Origin: an uncultured Acidimicrobiia bacterium
GTDB lineage: Bacteria > Actinomycetota > Acidimicrobiia > Spongiisociales > Spongiisociaceae
Direction: 5' to 3'
NCBI GenBank assembly: GCA_937900165.1
Contig: CALCCX010000212.1
Location: 1 to 24,122, forward strand
DNA length: 24,122 bases
Both the position numbers and the translations under genes were made by a program. Below the pieces are notes generated by a model. The model made no database searches and was not told where the DNA came from. It saw nothing but the letters and a program-made list of their open reading frames with translations. The first letter of the stretch is position 1, and each line of letters begins with the position of its first letter. This document shows, piece after piece, positions 15,960-23,071 of the stretch.

Positions 15960-17442
15960 CAGTTCCCCCTTCGGGTTCGTTGTCCCCGCCATCTTGGGCA
16001 TCGGGGTCGGTGTCGTCAGAAACGTCATGTGGCTCCTTCAAGGCTGGGTCAACCCGTCGAGTTTCAAACCCGTCATCGGTGTCACCCTCACCAGGTTTGC
16101 CCTGTTCTTTTCCGTCACCTTCCGCGGCGGAGTCAAATTTGAGGTCGAACGACTTCCCGTCCTTGTCGATGGGAACGGCGTTCTGCAATATTGCAGCAAG
16201 TGCCTTCCGTCTAAGGATATCACCGACTATTCGCTTCTCCTGCACACTCTCGGCGAGACGCTCCCGAAGTCCATCTGCAGTCTCTTCAGTCTGGGTGGCG
16301 AGGGCTTCATACATGGCGTCGACTTCTTCTTCGTCGAGGCTGAGGGACTCGGCTTCGGCAACGGCATCGAGCAGGACGTCGGTCTGGACGCTGCGGGTCG
16401 CCTGTGCCTTCAGATCTTCGAGAAAGGCCTCCTGGGTTTGGCCACTCAGCTCCAGGTAGTCGGAGAACTCGATTCCCGATTCTGAGAGCTGATGGCTGAA
16501 ACGATGAAACGTCCCCTCCATTTCGTTGTTGACGACTGCCTCTGGAATCTCGAGGTCCATTTCGTCCAGAAGGTCGCCAACCACCTTGGATTGAAAAGCC
16601 TCCCTGACGGAATTGAGCCGCATCCCATCCAACCGCTCGGCCAATTCGCCCCAGATCTCTTCCACCGTTTCGAATTCGGTGAAATCAGACACCCACTCGT
16701 CGTTCAGCTCAGGAAGCTTTTTCTCCTTGACCTCCTTGATCAGAACCTGCATGGACACCTCCGTACCGCCGAGATCACCGAACCCGGCAGGCAACGTGGT
16801 TTCGAATTTCTCGATGTCGCCGGCCGAACGACCAAGGGTCTTACCGTCCAGCCCGTCGATGAAACTGTTGCTCCCCACTTCGTACAGTAGATCGGATGCC
16901 GATGCGGCCTCAAGCGGTTGCCCGTCCTTTGTGGCACTCAGATTGACCGCCACGAAATCGCCATCAACAGATGGTCGCGAAACGGTGTCCAACTCTGCGA
17001 ATTGCTCTCGGAGTCTGTCGAGCTGTTCCTGGATCGCCTCGTCCGGTAGTTCCTGGTTCTCAATCTCGAACTGGCGGCCGGAGTACGCGGGAACGGTCTC
17101 GAGAGTTGGCCACATGGTGACCTTGACTTCCACCTCGACGCCAGAGTCGATATCTCTGAGCTCTTCGACCGAAGGGGGCACTGCCGGCGTCAGATCCACC
17201 TCGGCCAGGGCTTCGGTGACTACATCCGGGAGCAAGTCCTCTATGGCTTCTGCCCTGACTCGTTCCACTCCCACGGCCGCCTCGACGATTCTGCGCGGCG
17301 CCTTTCCCGGTCGGAATCCTTTGATCTTGAGCTCGCGCGAAATGCGCCTCGCCGCCCTGCCCTTGGCAGCGTCCAAGTCCGCCTCGGCGAACTGCAAAGT
17401 CAGCAGCTTTTCGAAAGGACCAAGGTCCTGCATCGTGCTCAT
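15949..17442 (-). CDS. tig: Trigger factor (ribosome-associated chaperone)
   Basis: Binds nascent chains at the ribosome exit and has peptidyl-prolyl isomerase activity. It has 497 residues, slightly long for the family. The N-terminal ribosome-binding loop GFRPGKAPRRIVE (about 42-54) is intact. A PPIase domain (about 150-235, starting at DGDFVAVNLSA) and the helical C-terminal chaperone arms follow. The last 60 or so residues are a disordered acidic tail rich in Asp/Glu/Gly, seen in other actinobacterial trigger factors. The ATG at 17442 has AAGGGG 5-6 nt upstream; a second ATG three codons in (17433) is less well placed. It starts the tig-clpP-clpX operon. Confidence 0.97.
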   Translation of the reverse strand: MSTMQDLGPFEKLLTLQFAEADLDAAKGRAARRISRELKIKGFRPGKAPRRIVEAAVGVERVRAEAIEDLLPDVVTEALAEVDLTPAVPPSVEELRDIDSGVEVEVKVTMWPTLETVPAYSGRQFEIENQELPDEAIQEQLDRLREQFAELDTVSRPSVDGDFVAVNLSATKDGQPLEAASASDLLYEVGSNSFIDGLDGKTLGRSAGDIEKFETTLPAGFGDLGGTEVSMQVLIKEVKEKKLPELNDEWVSDFTEFETVEEIWGELAERLDGMRLNSVREAFQSKVVGDLLDEMDLEIPEAVVNNEMEGTFHRFSHQLSESGIEFSDYLELSGQTQEAFLEDLKAQATRSVQTDVLLDAVAEAESLSLDEEEVDAMYEALATQTEETADGLRERLAESVQEKRIVGDILRRKALAAILQNAVPIDKDGKSFDLKFDSAAEGDGKEQGKPGEGDTDDGFETRRVDPALKEPHDVSDDTDPDAQDGGDNEPEGGTDAS

Positions 17443-17601
17443 CGCACCCCTTCGATTGGTTCCTTGCCATCAGCAAGTCTCAAACAGGCGATCCGCTTCC
17501 CGAAGTCGGGTGGATCCAGGCAAGACGGCCGGTATAGCGTCTGCCTCTATTCGTGGTGACGTTGGCTCGATGCGGTTGCACCGTTCCATCCGCCACCTTC
17601 G

Positions 17602-17677
17602 GGTGACCGAGGGGACTTGAACCCCCGACCTCCTGGACCACAACCAGGCGCTCTAACCAAACTGAGCTACGGTCACC
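17602..17677 (-). tRNA. tRNA-His (GTG)
   Basis: Full cloverleaf: acceptor GTGACCG/CGGTCAC, D stem GCTC/GAGC, anticodon arm CCTGG-TTGTGGT-CCAGG with anticodon GTG, and T arm with TTCAAGT. The extra G at position -1 (17677) pairs with C73 (17602), the identity feature of tRNA-His, and is encoded in the DNA. CCA is not encoded. It is the last of three tRNA genes on this strand, upstream of tig. Confidence 0.95.
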
Positions 17678-17754
17678 ATGCGCAGGTGGGTAGACCTTCC
17701 GGCATCCGCCGCCAGCTCTTCCCACGGCCGCCTTGTCGAGATTCACTCCCGCCG

Positions 17755-17826
17755 CGCCCCCGGAGGATTCGAACCTCCGACCAAGAGCTTAGAAGGCTCC
17801 TGCTCTGTCCACTGAGCTACGGGGGC
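17755..17826 (-). tRNA. tRNA-Arg (TCT), one base short
   Basis: Cloverleaf with acceptor 5' strand GCCCCCG, D stem GCTC/GAGC, and anticodon arm GGAGC-CTTCTAA-GCTCT with anticodon TCT (reads AGA). Between the T loop TTCGAAT and the discriminator only CCTCCGGGGGC is present, 11 bases instead of 12. A 7-bp acceptor therefore leaves a 4-bp T stem, or a 5-bp T stem leaves a 6-bp acceptor. One C appears to be missing next to a run of G. The gene may be real with a sequence error, or a weakened tRNA. CCA is not encoded. Confidence 0.85.
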
Positions 17827-17862
17827 AGACCCCAAAACAAGACGGCCAGAGGGCCGCCCGCG

Positions 17863-17936
<74 letters not shown>

Positions 17937-17944
17937 GTGGAACC

Positions 17945-17950
17945 ATTCTA
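17945..17950 (-). promoter_or_regulatory. Possible -10 element of the tRNA-Gly/Arg/His cluster
   Basis: The minus strand reads TAGAAT 11 nt before the tRNA-Gly 5' end. The same hexamer precedes tRNA-Pro, which supports a shared promoter type. No clear -35 is seen in the GC-rich DNA upstream. Confidence 0.4.
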
Positions 17951-18009
17951 ACCCCGGCGTGCCGGACGCGACCCGGTCCCAGCCCACTTCCGGTCGCCGC
18001 GTCGAGTTG

Positions 18010-18792
18010 TCACCTCTTGGCGATTTGCTGCAGGTACCGCTCTGCTGAGGCTCTGCCCTCCGGATCGTTGAGTCCGGCCATCAACCCGTCGGCGTCCGAC
18101 CAGGACCGCATCGAACCGACCATCTGTTCGGTCACCGCGTTGACGTGGCGTTTCGTGGAAAGCAACGCCAGCCGCGGTTTGGACAACAGAGTGGCAGCCA
18201 GATCATCGACTGCACGATCGAGTTCCACAGCGCTGACGACCGAATTGAGGAATCCAGCGTTCTTGGCCTCGACTGCGGTGAACGGACGACAGGTCATCAC
18301 CAACTCCTTGGTCAAGGCCGGCCCCATCTCACGAACCAGCCTTGGTATGCCACCCCAGGAGAGAGGGATCCCGAGATCGATTTCCGGAATGGAGAAGTAG
18401 GTGTCCTCAGCTGCGAGCCGGAGGTCGCAGGCGGAGGCCAACACAACACCACCACCAACACAATGCCCGTGGATCTTGGCGATTACCACCTGCTGCATGC
18501 GTTCGATGGCATCGGCCATCCGGCGACCCCCGTCAGCAACCCGGCGGCCTTCAGCACCTCGAGGAACTTCTGTAAATATCGAGACCTCTGCCCCGGCTGA
18601 AAAAGACCGACCGAGGCCAGACACAATCACTATTTGGATCGCCTCCTGCGAATCGATCCAGACAGCCGCTGCCTCAATCTCCGCGAGGCTCTCGGTTGAA
18701 AGCGGGTTGCGTTTCTGCGGCCTGGCGAGAACGATGTCGGCCCGCCCCCCGTCGACTCGCACCTCGATCATCCGGTACTCGGGAATCTCCAC
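18010..18792 (-). CDS. Enoyl-CoA hydratase/isomerase family protein (crotonase fold)
   Basis: 260-residue crotonase-family protein acting on acyl-CoA thioesters. Seen: the N-terminal substrate strand VLARPQKRNPLS, the oxyanion-hole segment FSAGAE (about 64-69), the second oxyanion element GGGVVLA (113-119) and FSIPEIDLGIP with Glu137. In classical hydratases two Glu residues act; the one in GGGxEL is replaced here by Val117 and only Glu137 remains. That pattern is more like isomerases and other crotonases than a true enoyl-CoA hydratase, so the exact reaction is unknown. The start is given as GTG at 18792 without a good ribosome site; the in-frame ATG at 18771 (MIEVRVDG) is an equally reasonable start. 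It stands alone between tRNA genes. Confidence 0.88.
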   Translation of the reverse strand: MEIPEYRMIEVRVDGGRADIVLARPQKRNPLSTESLAEIEAAAVWIDSQEAIQIVIVSGLGRSFSAGAEVSIFTEVPRGAEGRRVADGGRRMADAIERMQQVVIAKIHGHCVGGGVVLASACDLRLAAEDTYFSIPEIDLGIPLSWGGIPRLVREMGPALTKELVMTCRPFTAVEAKNAGFLNSVVSAVELDRAVDDLAATLLSKPRLALLSTKRHVNAVTEQMVGSMRSWSDADGLMAGLNDPEGRASAERYLQQIAKR

Positions 18793-18838
18793 AAGCGGAC
18801 GCTACCAGCGCTGTGGCTGTGGCCTGCGCTGCGCCCAT

Positions 18839-18844
18839 TAGAAT
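18839..18844 (+). promoter_or_regulatory. Possible -10 element of tRNA-Pro
   Basis: TAGAAT lies 10 nt before the tRNA-Pro 5' end, and the same hexamer precedes tRNA-Gly on the other strand. The -35 region is not convincing. Confidence 0.4.
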
Positions 18845-18854
18845 AAATCCTCAT

Positions 18855-18931
18855 CGGGCTGTGGCGCAGCTTGGCAGCGCGCCTGCTTTGGGAGCAGGAG
18901 GCCGTCGGTTCGAATCCGACCAGCCCGACCA
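18855..18931 (+). tRNA. tRNA-Pro (TGG)
   Basis: Cloverleaf: acceptor CGGGCTG/CAGCCCG, D stem GCGC/GCGC, anticodon arm CCTGC-TTTGGGA-GCAGG with anticodon TGG, T arm GTCGG-TTCGAAT-CCGAC, and A73 at 18928. CCA is encoded at 18929-18931; it is the only one of the six tRNA genes here with an encoded CCA. A short inverted repeat (AACCGG 18932-18937, CCGGTT 18953-18958) follows but has no U-run. Confidence 0.96.
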
Positions 18932-18983
18932 AACCGGCGTGTAGGCAAGCACCCGGTTCTGAATCTCAGCCCACCGGTGCCGG

Positions 18984-19472
18984 TCAGCGCCCGGTCGACA
19001 CTCCCGCCCATTTTTCGAGTTCCGCATCCAGGTCAAGCGGATCCACCGGAGCGGTAGAGTCGTACTCGCCCCACCGATCGATGGGCAACATCCACATGAC
19101 TTCGAACTCGTTTCCGTCCGGATCAGCCCCGTAGAGACTCTTGGTCGCCCCGTGGCTCGAAACACCGGTCAGCGCCCCCATGTCTTCCAGAGTGCTACGC
19201 GCCTGCGCCAGCTGCTCAATGGTGTCGACCTGCCAGGCGAGGTGATACAGCCCTACCGACCGACCAGCAGGTCTCTCAGAGACTGGACCGATTCCGAACA
19301 ACCCCAGGTCGTGGTGGTTCGATCCTTCACCCAACCTCAGGAACGCTGCGTTCGCTCTCGGTTCACGAGCGATAACGGCCATGTCGAAGGCAGAAGTCCA
19401 GAAACCAATCGATTGCTCGAGGTCGCTCACGAACAGCACCGCATGATTCAGCCGGACGGCGGGAATACTCAT
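18984..19472 (-). CDS. VOC superfamily protein (glyoxalase/extradiol dioxygenase type)
   Basis: 162-residue vicinal oxygen chelate protein with two beta-alpha-beta-beta-beta modules. Likely metal ligands are His10 (LNHAVLFV), His77 (LYHLAW) and Glu124 (NEFEVMW); the DPDGN turn (117-121) is typical. This set is shared by extradiol dioxygenases and related enzymes, but the substrate cannot be told. The ATG at 19472 is chosen because AAGGA lies about 8 nt upstream; the frame is open for 49 more codons but they look non-coding and cross the tRNA-Lys promoter region. It is a single gene between plus-strand tRNA genes. Confidence 0.88.
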   Translation of the reverse strand: MSIPAVRLNHAVLFVSDLEQSIGFWTSAFDMAVIAREPRANAAFLRLGEGSNHHDLGLFGIGPVSERPAGRSVGLYHLAWQVDTIEQLAQARSTLEDMGALTGVSSHGATKSLYGADPDGNEFEVMWMLPIDRWGEYDSTAPVDPLDLDAELEKWAGVSTGR

Positions 19473-19579
19473 GTTTCGATCCTTACGCTCGGTGAGACAG
19501 TCCGCAACGCCCTCATCTTCGCACCCCGATACTGTTAGTCGGACGTCCGTCTGGTCGGGATTGGGGGGCGGGCCTCTGC

Positions 19580-19585
19580 TATTCT
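19580..19585 (+). promoter_or_regulatory. Possible -10 element of tRNA-Lys
   Basis: TATTCT ends 6 nt before the mature tRNA-Lys 5' end, so transcription could start at or very near base 1 of the tRNA, with almost no leader for RNase P to remove. The 17-nt spacer position carries GGGATT, a poor -35. Confidence 0.35.
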
Positions 19586-19591
19586 GTTGCC

Positions 19592-19665
19592 GGGTCGCTA
19601 GCTCAATTTGGCAGAGCAACGGACTCTTAATCCGTAGGTTGTGGGTTCAAGTCCCACGCGACCCA
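19592..19665 (+). tRNA. tRNA-Lys (CTT)
   Basis: Cloverleaf: acceptor GGGTCGC/GCGACCC, D stem GCTC/GAGC, anticodon arm ACGGA-CTCTTAA-TCCGT with anticodon CTT, T arm GTGGG-TTCAAGT-CCCAC, A73. CCA is not encoded. It lies 51 bp before tRNA-Leu and may be co-transcribed with it. Confidence 0.96.
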
Positions 19666-19716
19666 CTTCGTTTCCTATCTTCGAGCAATGTCGCCAACGC
19701 GGTATCATGGCCGCAG

Positions 19717-19802
19717 GCGGACGTAGCCGAATTGGTACAGGCGCCAGACTTAGGATCTGGTGGGTTTTTTTCCCGCTGTGGGTTCGAGTCCCACCGTCCG
19801 CA
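19717..19802 (+). tRNA. tRNA-Leu (TAG)
   Basis: Class II tRNA of 86 nt: acceptor GCGGACG/CGTCCGC, D stem GCC/GGC, anticodon arm CCAGA-CTTAGGA-TCTGG with anticodon TAG (reads CUA/CUN), T arm GTGGG-TTCGAGT-CCCAC, A73. The long variable arm (19761-19777) is GGG, seven T, CCC, an unusually T-rich loop on a 3-bp stem. A TATCAT 8 nt upstream of the gene could be a -10. CCA is not encoded. Confidence 0.95.
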
Positions 19803-19837
19803 CCCAGAGTTTCCGACGTTGTTGGCCAATCAGCCGA

Positions 19838-20419
19838 TCATCGCGATTGCAAGGCAGCGGCCAACGCCCGTATTGCCAAAGCCCGGTGGCTGATGGCAGC
19901 TTTTTGGGCAGAACTCATCTGCGCAACTGTCACCCCGTCGACCTCGAATATCGGGTCATATCCAAAACCGTTCGACCCTCGGGCGGCCTCGGCGATATGG
20001 CCAACCAATGATCCCTCGACTACCACCTCGGTGCCGTCCGGCTCACAGAGAACCACGACCGTCCGGAAAGTCGCGCCACGGTTGGAGACTCCATGCATCG
20101 CATCCAGCAGCGCGGCCACGTTCGACTCATAAGTCGCATCCGGTCCGGAGAATCGAGCCGTGTGGACCCCTGGCGCGCCTTCAAGGGCTTCGACTTCCAA
20201 TCCAGTGTCATCAGCAATGGCCGCAAGCCCAGTAGTGGACATCACCGCCCTCGCCTTGAGCAAGGCGTTCTCCTCCAGCGTGCCGCCGTCTTCCACGACG
20301 TCTTCCCATTCTGCGTCTCTGACTATTTCGCCGACCAGACCCAGCTCTGAGAGCACCGACTCGATCTCCGCGACCTTGTCAATATTCTTTGACGCGACTA
20401 CCGCCCTAGCAATGATCAC
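19838..20419 (-). CDS. rdgB: XTP/dITP pyrophosphatase (RdgB/HAM1 family)
   Basis: Hydrolyses non-canonical nucleotides such as dITP and XTP to monophosphates, preventing their entry into DNA and RNA. It has 193 residues. Family motifs are VASKNIDKVAEI (8-19), LEENALLKAR, ADDTGLEVEALEGAPGVHTAR, and GSNGFGYDPIF near residue 150. The start is GTG at 20419, overlapping the rph stop by 4 nt (GTGA). The only purine-rich stretch (GAGGA) touches the start codon, so translation probably depends on coupling with rph. The rph-rdgB pair is common in actinobacteria. Confidence 0.96.
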   Translation of the reverse strand: MIIARAVVASKNIDKVAEIESVLSELGLVGEIVRDAEWEDVVEDGGTLEENALLKARAVMSTTGLAAIADDTGLEVEALEGAPGVHTARFSGPDATYESNVAALLDAMHGVSNRGATFRTVVVLCEPDGTEVVVEGSLVGHIAEAARGSNGFGYDPIFEVDGVTVAQMSSAQKAAISHRALAIRALAAALQSR

Positions 20420-21126
20420 TCCTCGACCAAGGCCTGCTGGGCCGCCCCCAATTCGGCGATCCCCTCCTCGGCGAGGCCCAACATGCGATCCAAATCTTCA
20501 CGACTGAAAGGAGCCCCCTCGGCGGTGCCCTGAACTTCGACCAATAGGCCCCGGCCGGTCATGACGACGTTCATGTCGACTTCCGCCGCCGCATCATCCA
20601 CATATTCGAGATCGAGCAACGTCTCGCCGTCGACGACACCAACCGAGATTGCAGTAACCCGGTCGATTATCGGATTGGTCACCAACACACCCTTGGCGAT
20701 AGCTTCTTCGAACGCATCGTGCATGGCCACCCATGCCCCGGTGATTGCCGCTGTTCGGGTGCCACCGTCGGCCTGGATCACATCGCAATCGATCCGCACC
20801 ATCATTTCGCCCATCTTTTTGAGGTCCACGATCGAACGCAGGGCTCTGCCGATCAATCTGGAGATCTCTTTTGATCGACCGCCGGTGTAGTTGTCGCGCC
20901 TGATCCGGTTATCGCTCGAGCCGGGCATCATGCCGTACTCTGCCGTGACCCAACCCTTGCCCTCCCTCTCCATCCATCGAGGGACCCTTGTGTCGATCGA
21001 GGCGGTGCAGAGCACTCTCGTCCTGCCAACTTCGATGAGCACAGATCCAGGAGTCATATCAGTGAACCCCCTCGTCATGCGTACTGGTCGAAGCTCGTCT
21101 GGGGCCCGGTCGCGGTTGGTTGGCAC
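20416..21126 (-). CDS. rph: Ribonuclease PH
   Basis: Phosphate-dependent 3'-to-5' exoribonuclease that trims tRNA 3' ends. It has 236 residues, as usual. Conserved segments are the N-terminal RDRAPDELRPV, GKGWVTAEYGMMPGSS, NYTGGRSKEISRLIGRALR, and the phosphate-site signature CDVIQADGGTRTAAITG. The start is GTG at 21126, well supported by AGGAGG 5 nt upstream. It follows the metallo-hydrolase gene by 15 nt and overlaps rdgB by 4 nt, so the three form one unit. In this window only tRNA-Pro encodes its CCA; the others need CCA addition after trimming. Confidence 0.97.
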   Translation of the reverse strand: MPTNRDRAPDELRPVRMTRGFTDMTPGSVLIEVGRTRVLCTASIDTRVPRWMEREGKGWVTAEYGMMPGSSDNRIRRDNYTGGRSKEISRLIGRALRSIVDLKKMGEMMVRIDCDVIQADGGTRTAAITGAWVAMHDAFEEAIAKGVLVTNPIIDRVTAISVGVVDGETLLDLEYVDDAAAEVDMNVVMTGRGLLVEVQGTAEGAPFSREDLDRMLGLAEEGIAELGAAQQALVEE

Positions 21127-21141
21127 AAATCCTCCTGGTCT

Positions 21142-21888
21142 TCAGATCTGGATGCGGCTACCTGGAACAGCCAAGCTCACCAAACCTTCAAAATACGCTT
21201 CGGCTTCTGCGACCGACCGATCCAGATCAAGAGACGGGCCGATATGGGTCAGAACGAGACGACTCGTGGCTGCCGTAGCGGCCATCTGGCCCGCCTCTTC
21301 CGCGGTGAGGTGATGGGCATATTCCTTCTCTGCGGCTGGCCCCTGCAGCGCCGCCTCACAGAGAAGAACATCGACGTTCTTGGCGAACTTGGTGACTGCC
21401 TCACTCTCGCCCGTGTCAGCCGTATACACAAAGGAGCGACCGTCCGCTCGCATCCTGACCGCGTTGGTCGGCACAGGATGGTTGGTCCGCTCGAATGTCA
21501 GATCGATGGAGCCAATGCTCACTGGCGAGCCAGGGCCGACTACCCGAAAATCAAAAACTTGCCTGAAGGCCTGCTCAGAGTGAAACGCCAGGCCGACAAA
21601 GATATCGTCAAGACCTTCTGGTACATAGACCAACATGCCCTCTCGCCGTTTGGTCCCGTAGCTCACGTAGCGGTGGTAGGCAAGTAGATCGACGCAGTGA
21701 TCGAGGTGCGAGTGGGACAGGACAATCGCATCGATGCTCGACGGCTCAGCCTCCGCGCACAGGGCCATAAACGTTCCGAAACCGGCTTCCATCCAAATAG
21801 AGGTATCGCCGTGCCGCACTAGATATCCAGATGTCGGACGCGAGGCAGTCGGATAGGTGGCATTGGATCCGAGTACAGCGATTTCCAT
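21142..21888 (-). CDS. Metallo-beta-lactamase fold hydrolase (Rv1339-like, RNase Z superfamily)
   Basis: 248-residue MBL-fold metal hydrolase. The HxHxDH motif is His59-Ser-His61-Leu-Asp63-His64; further ligands are His137 (TNHPVP), Asp158 (YTADTG), and His215 (LTHIG), with HLTAEEAGQMA (193-203) typical of the RNase Z/ElaC branch. Its position directly before rph-rdgB matches M. tuberculosis Rv1339, which I recall being reported as an atypical cAMP phosphodiesterase. That function is an inference from family and position. It lacks the long exosite arm expected of a true tRNase Z. The ATG at 21888 has no strong ribosome site. It lies 55 nt after mec. Confidence 0.9.
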   Translation of the reverse strand: MEIAVLGSNATYPTASRPTSGYLVRHGDTSIWMEAGFGTFMALCAEAEPSSIDAIVLSHSHLDHCVDLLAYHRYVSYGTKRREGMLVYVPEGLDDIFVGLAFHSEQAFRQVFDFRVVGPGSPVSIGSIDLTFERTNHPVPTNAVRMRADGRSFVYTADTGESEAVTKFAKNVDVLLCEAALQGPAAEKEYAHHLTAEEAGQMAATAATSRLVLTHIGPSLDLDRSVAEAEAYFEGLVSLAVPGSRIQI

Positions 21889-21943
21889 CCAAGGATCGTA
21901 ACGCCGACCAGCCGCGGAAACAGTATCTGATGACGAGTGGCCA

Positions 21944-22396
21944 TCAGCCGGATTCGATGATCACCAAACGCCTTTGCATCGGCCTCGGACTCGTCCCTGT
22001 GAGTTCAAAGGCTCGCAGCGTCCAATCGAGTTGTTCGGATGAGTGCGGATTGAGAGAGCCGAGGAAAGACACCCAAGTCCGATCTGGCCATTCAACCGTG
22101 TCGACCTGCGACGGTTCAGCGGGCCCATCTGGGTGGGAATGGAAGAACCCTGCGACCTCGCCACCCAGGGATTCGACGCGACTGATGACCAAGAACAGGG
22201 CGTCCGGCTCCATGACGAAGCGCGATTGGGACCGGGCGGCGTTGGAAACTGGATAGAATTCCGACCACCGCCCGTCAACATCCTTGGACAGCAACCCGCA
22301 GGCCTCCAACGGGGCGCAGGCTGCAGCGTGATCAAGCATCGATGCCGCGATCCGGTCTGGCAGTTGAATCACGGAGCCAATCGCTCGATCCGCCAT
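21944..22396 (-). CDS. mec: Mec-like JAMM/MPN+ metallopeptidase (M67 family)
   Basis: 150-residue JAMM zinc metallopeptidase. All motif residues are present: Glu31 (PLEACGLL), His86-Ser-His88-Pro, then Ser96 and Asp99 with the exact H-x7-S-x2-D spacing. In mycobacteria the homologue Mec cleaves cysteine from the sulfur-carrier protein CysO, made by CysM in a sulfide-dependent cysteine pathway, and the three genes are adjacent. Here mec is directly followed by the Rv1339-like gene, without cysO or cysM. The ATG at 22396 has GGAG about 5 nt upstream and overlaps the pdxH 3' end by 28 nt. Activity on CysO is inferred; another small ubiquitin-like partner is possible. Confidence 0.9.
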   Translation of the reverse strand: MADRAIGSVIQLPDRIAASMLDHAAACAPLEACGLLSKDVDGRWSEFYPVSNAARSQSRFVMEPDALFLVISRVESLGGEVAGFFHSHPDGPAEPSQVDTVEWPDRTWVSFLGSLNPHSSEQLDWTLRAFELTGTSPRPMQRRLVIIESG

Positions 22397-23013
22397 CCAT
22401 CTCCGTCTTTAATGTAACGGGCCCGATCGTGCAACCGGTGACCGCGGCCCTGCCAAAACTCGATTGAGGTTGGCAGCACTCTCACTCCCCCCCATCGGGC
22501 CGGCCGAGGGACCGGACCGTCGCCCAGTTCGGCCGCCAACTCTTCGATCGCCCGTTCGAGTTCGCGCCGATCACCGATGACACGGCTCTGGCGAGATGCT
22601 GCCGATGCGAGTTGGGCCCCTCGAGGCCTAGACGCAAAGTAATCATCCGACTCTCTTTCGCTGACCATCGCGACCGTCCCCTCGACTCGAACCTGCCTGT
22701 GTAGTTCAGCCCAGACGAAAGTCAGGGCGGCACGCGGGTTGGCCAGCATCTGGATGCCCTTGTCGCTCTCGAGGTTGGTGAAGAATACAAACCCGGCCGC
22801 GTCGAAGCCCTTGAGAAGAACGGCCCTAGCACTGACCGCTCCCTGAGCGGCTGTCGCCAGCACCATCGTATTCGGTGCGACCACTCCGGAATCGATGGCG
22901 AGGGCGAACCACGTCGAGAACTGTTCGATCGGATCCGGATCGAGCGATGAAAAATCCAACCCCTCGCTCTCGTACTCAGACCTCAACTCTTCGATAGTCA
23001 GGTGCCTGGACAT
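22369..23013 (-). CDS. pdxH: Pyridoxine/pyridoxamine 5'-phosphate oxidase
   Basis: FMN enzyme making pyridoxal 5'-phosphate. The 214-residue length fits the family. FMN and substrate motifs are SARAVLLKGFD (about 61-71), FFTNLESDKGIQM, VRVEGTV, RPRGAQLASAASRQS and the signature IEFWQGRGHRLHDR near the C-terminus. The ATG at 23013 is chosen for length; an upstream in-frame ATG at 23073 would overlap the divergent DUF983 start. No Shine-Dalgarno is seen, but a TATGGT lies 6 nt before the ATG, so the mRNA may be leaderless. The 3' end overlaps mec by 28 nt. Confidence 0.95.
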   Translation of the reverse strand: MSRHLTIEELRSEYESEGLDFSSLDPDPIEQFSTWFALAIDSGVVAPNTMVLATAAQGAVSARAVLLKGFDAAGFVFFTNLESDKGIQMLANPRAALTFVWAELHRQVRVEGTVAMVSERESDDYFASRPRGAQLASAASRQSRVIGDRRELERAIEELAAELGDGPVPRPARWGGVRVLPTSIEFWQGRGHRLHDRARYIKDGDGWRIERLAP

Positions 23014-23019
23014 ACGGAC

Positions 23020-23025
23020 ACCATA
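23020..23025 (-). promoter_or_regulatory. Possible -10 element placing the pdxH transcript start at its ATG
   Basis: The minus strand reads TATGGT with 6 nt between it and the pdxH ATG, so the expected start site falls on or next to the A of the ATG. No good -35 is seen 17 nt upstream. Confidence 0.3.
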
Positions 23026-23059
23026 CAGCCGACCAATCGGGACATCCGGCGAGGGCGCG

Positions 23060-23065
23060 TATCCT
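23060..23065 (+). promoter_or_regulatory. Possible -10 element placing the DUF983 transcript start at its ATG
   Basis: TATCCT ends 6 nt before the DUF983 ATG at 23072, again placing the start site at the first codon. A GGGACA at 23039-23044 is a poor -35 at 15 nt. Confidence 0.3.
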
Positions 23066-23071
23066 CCCGTC

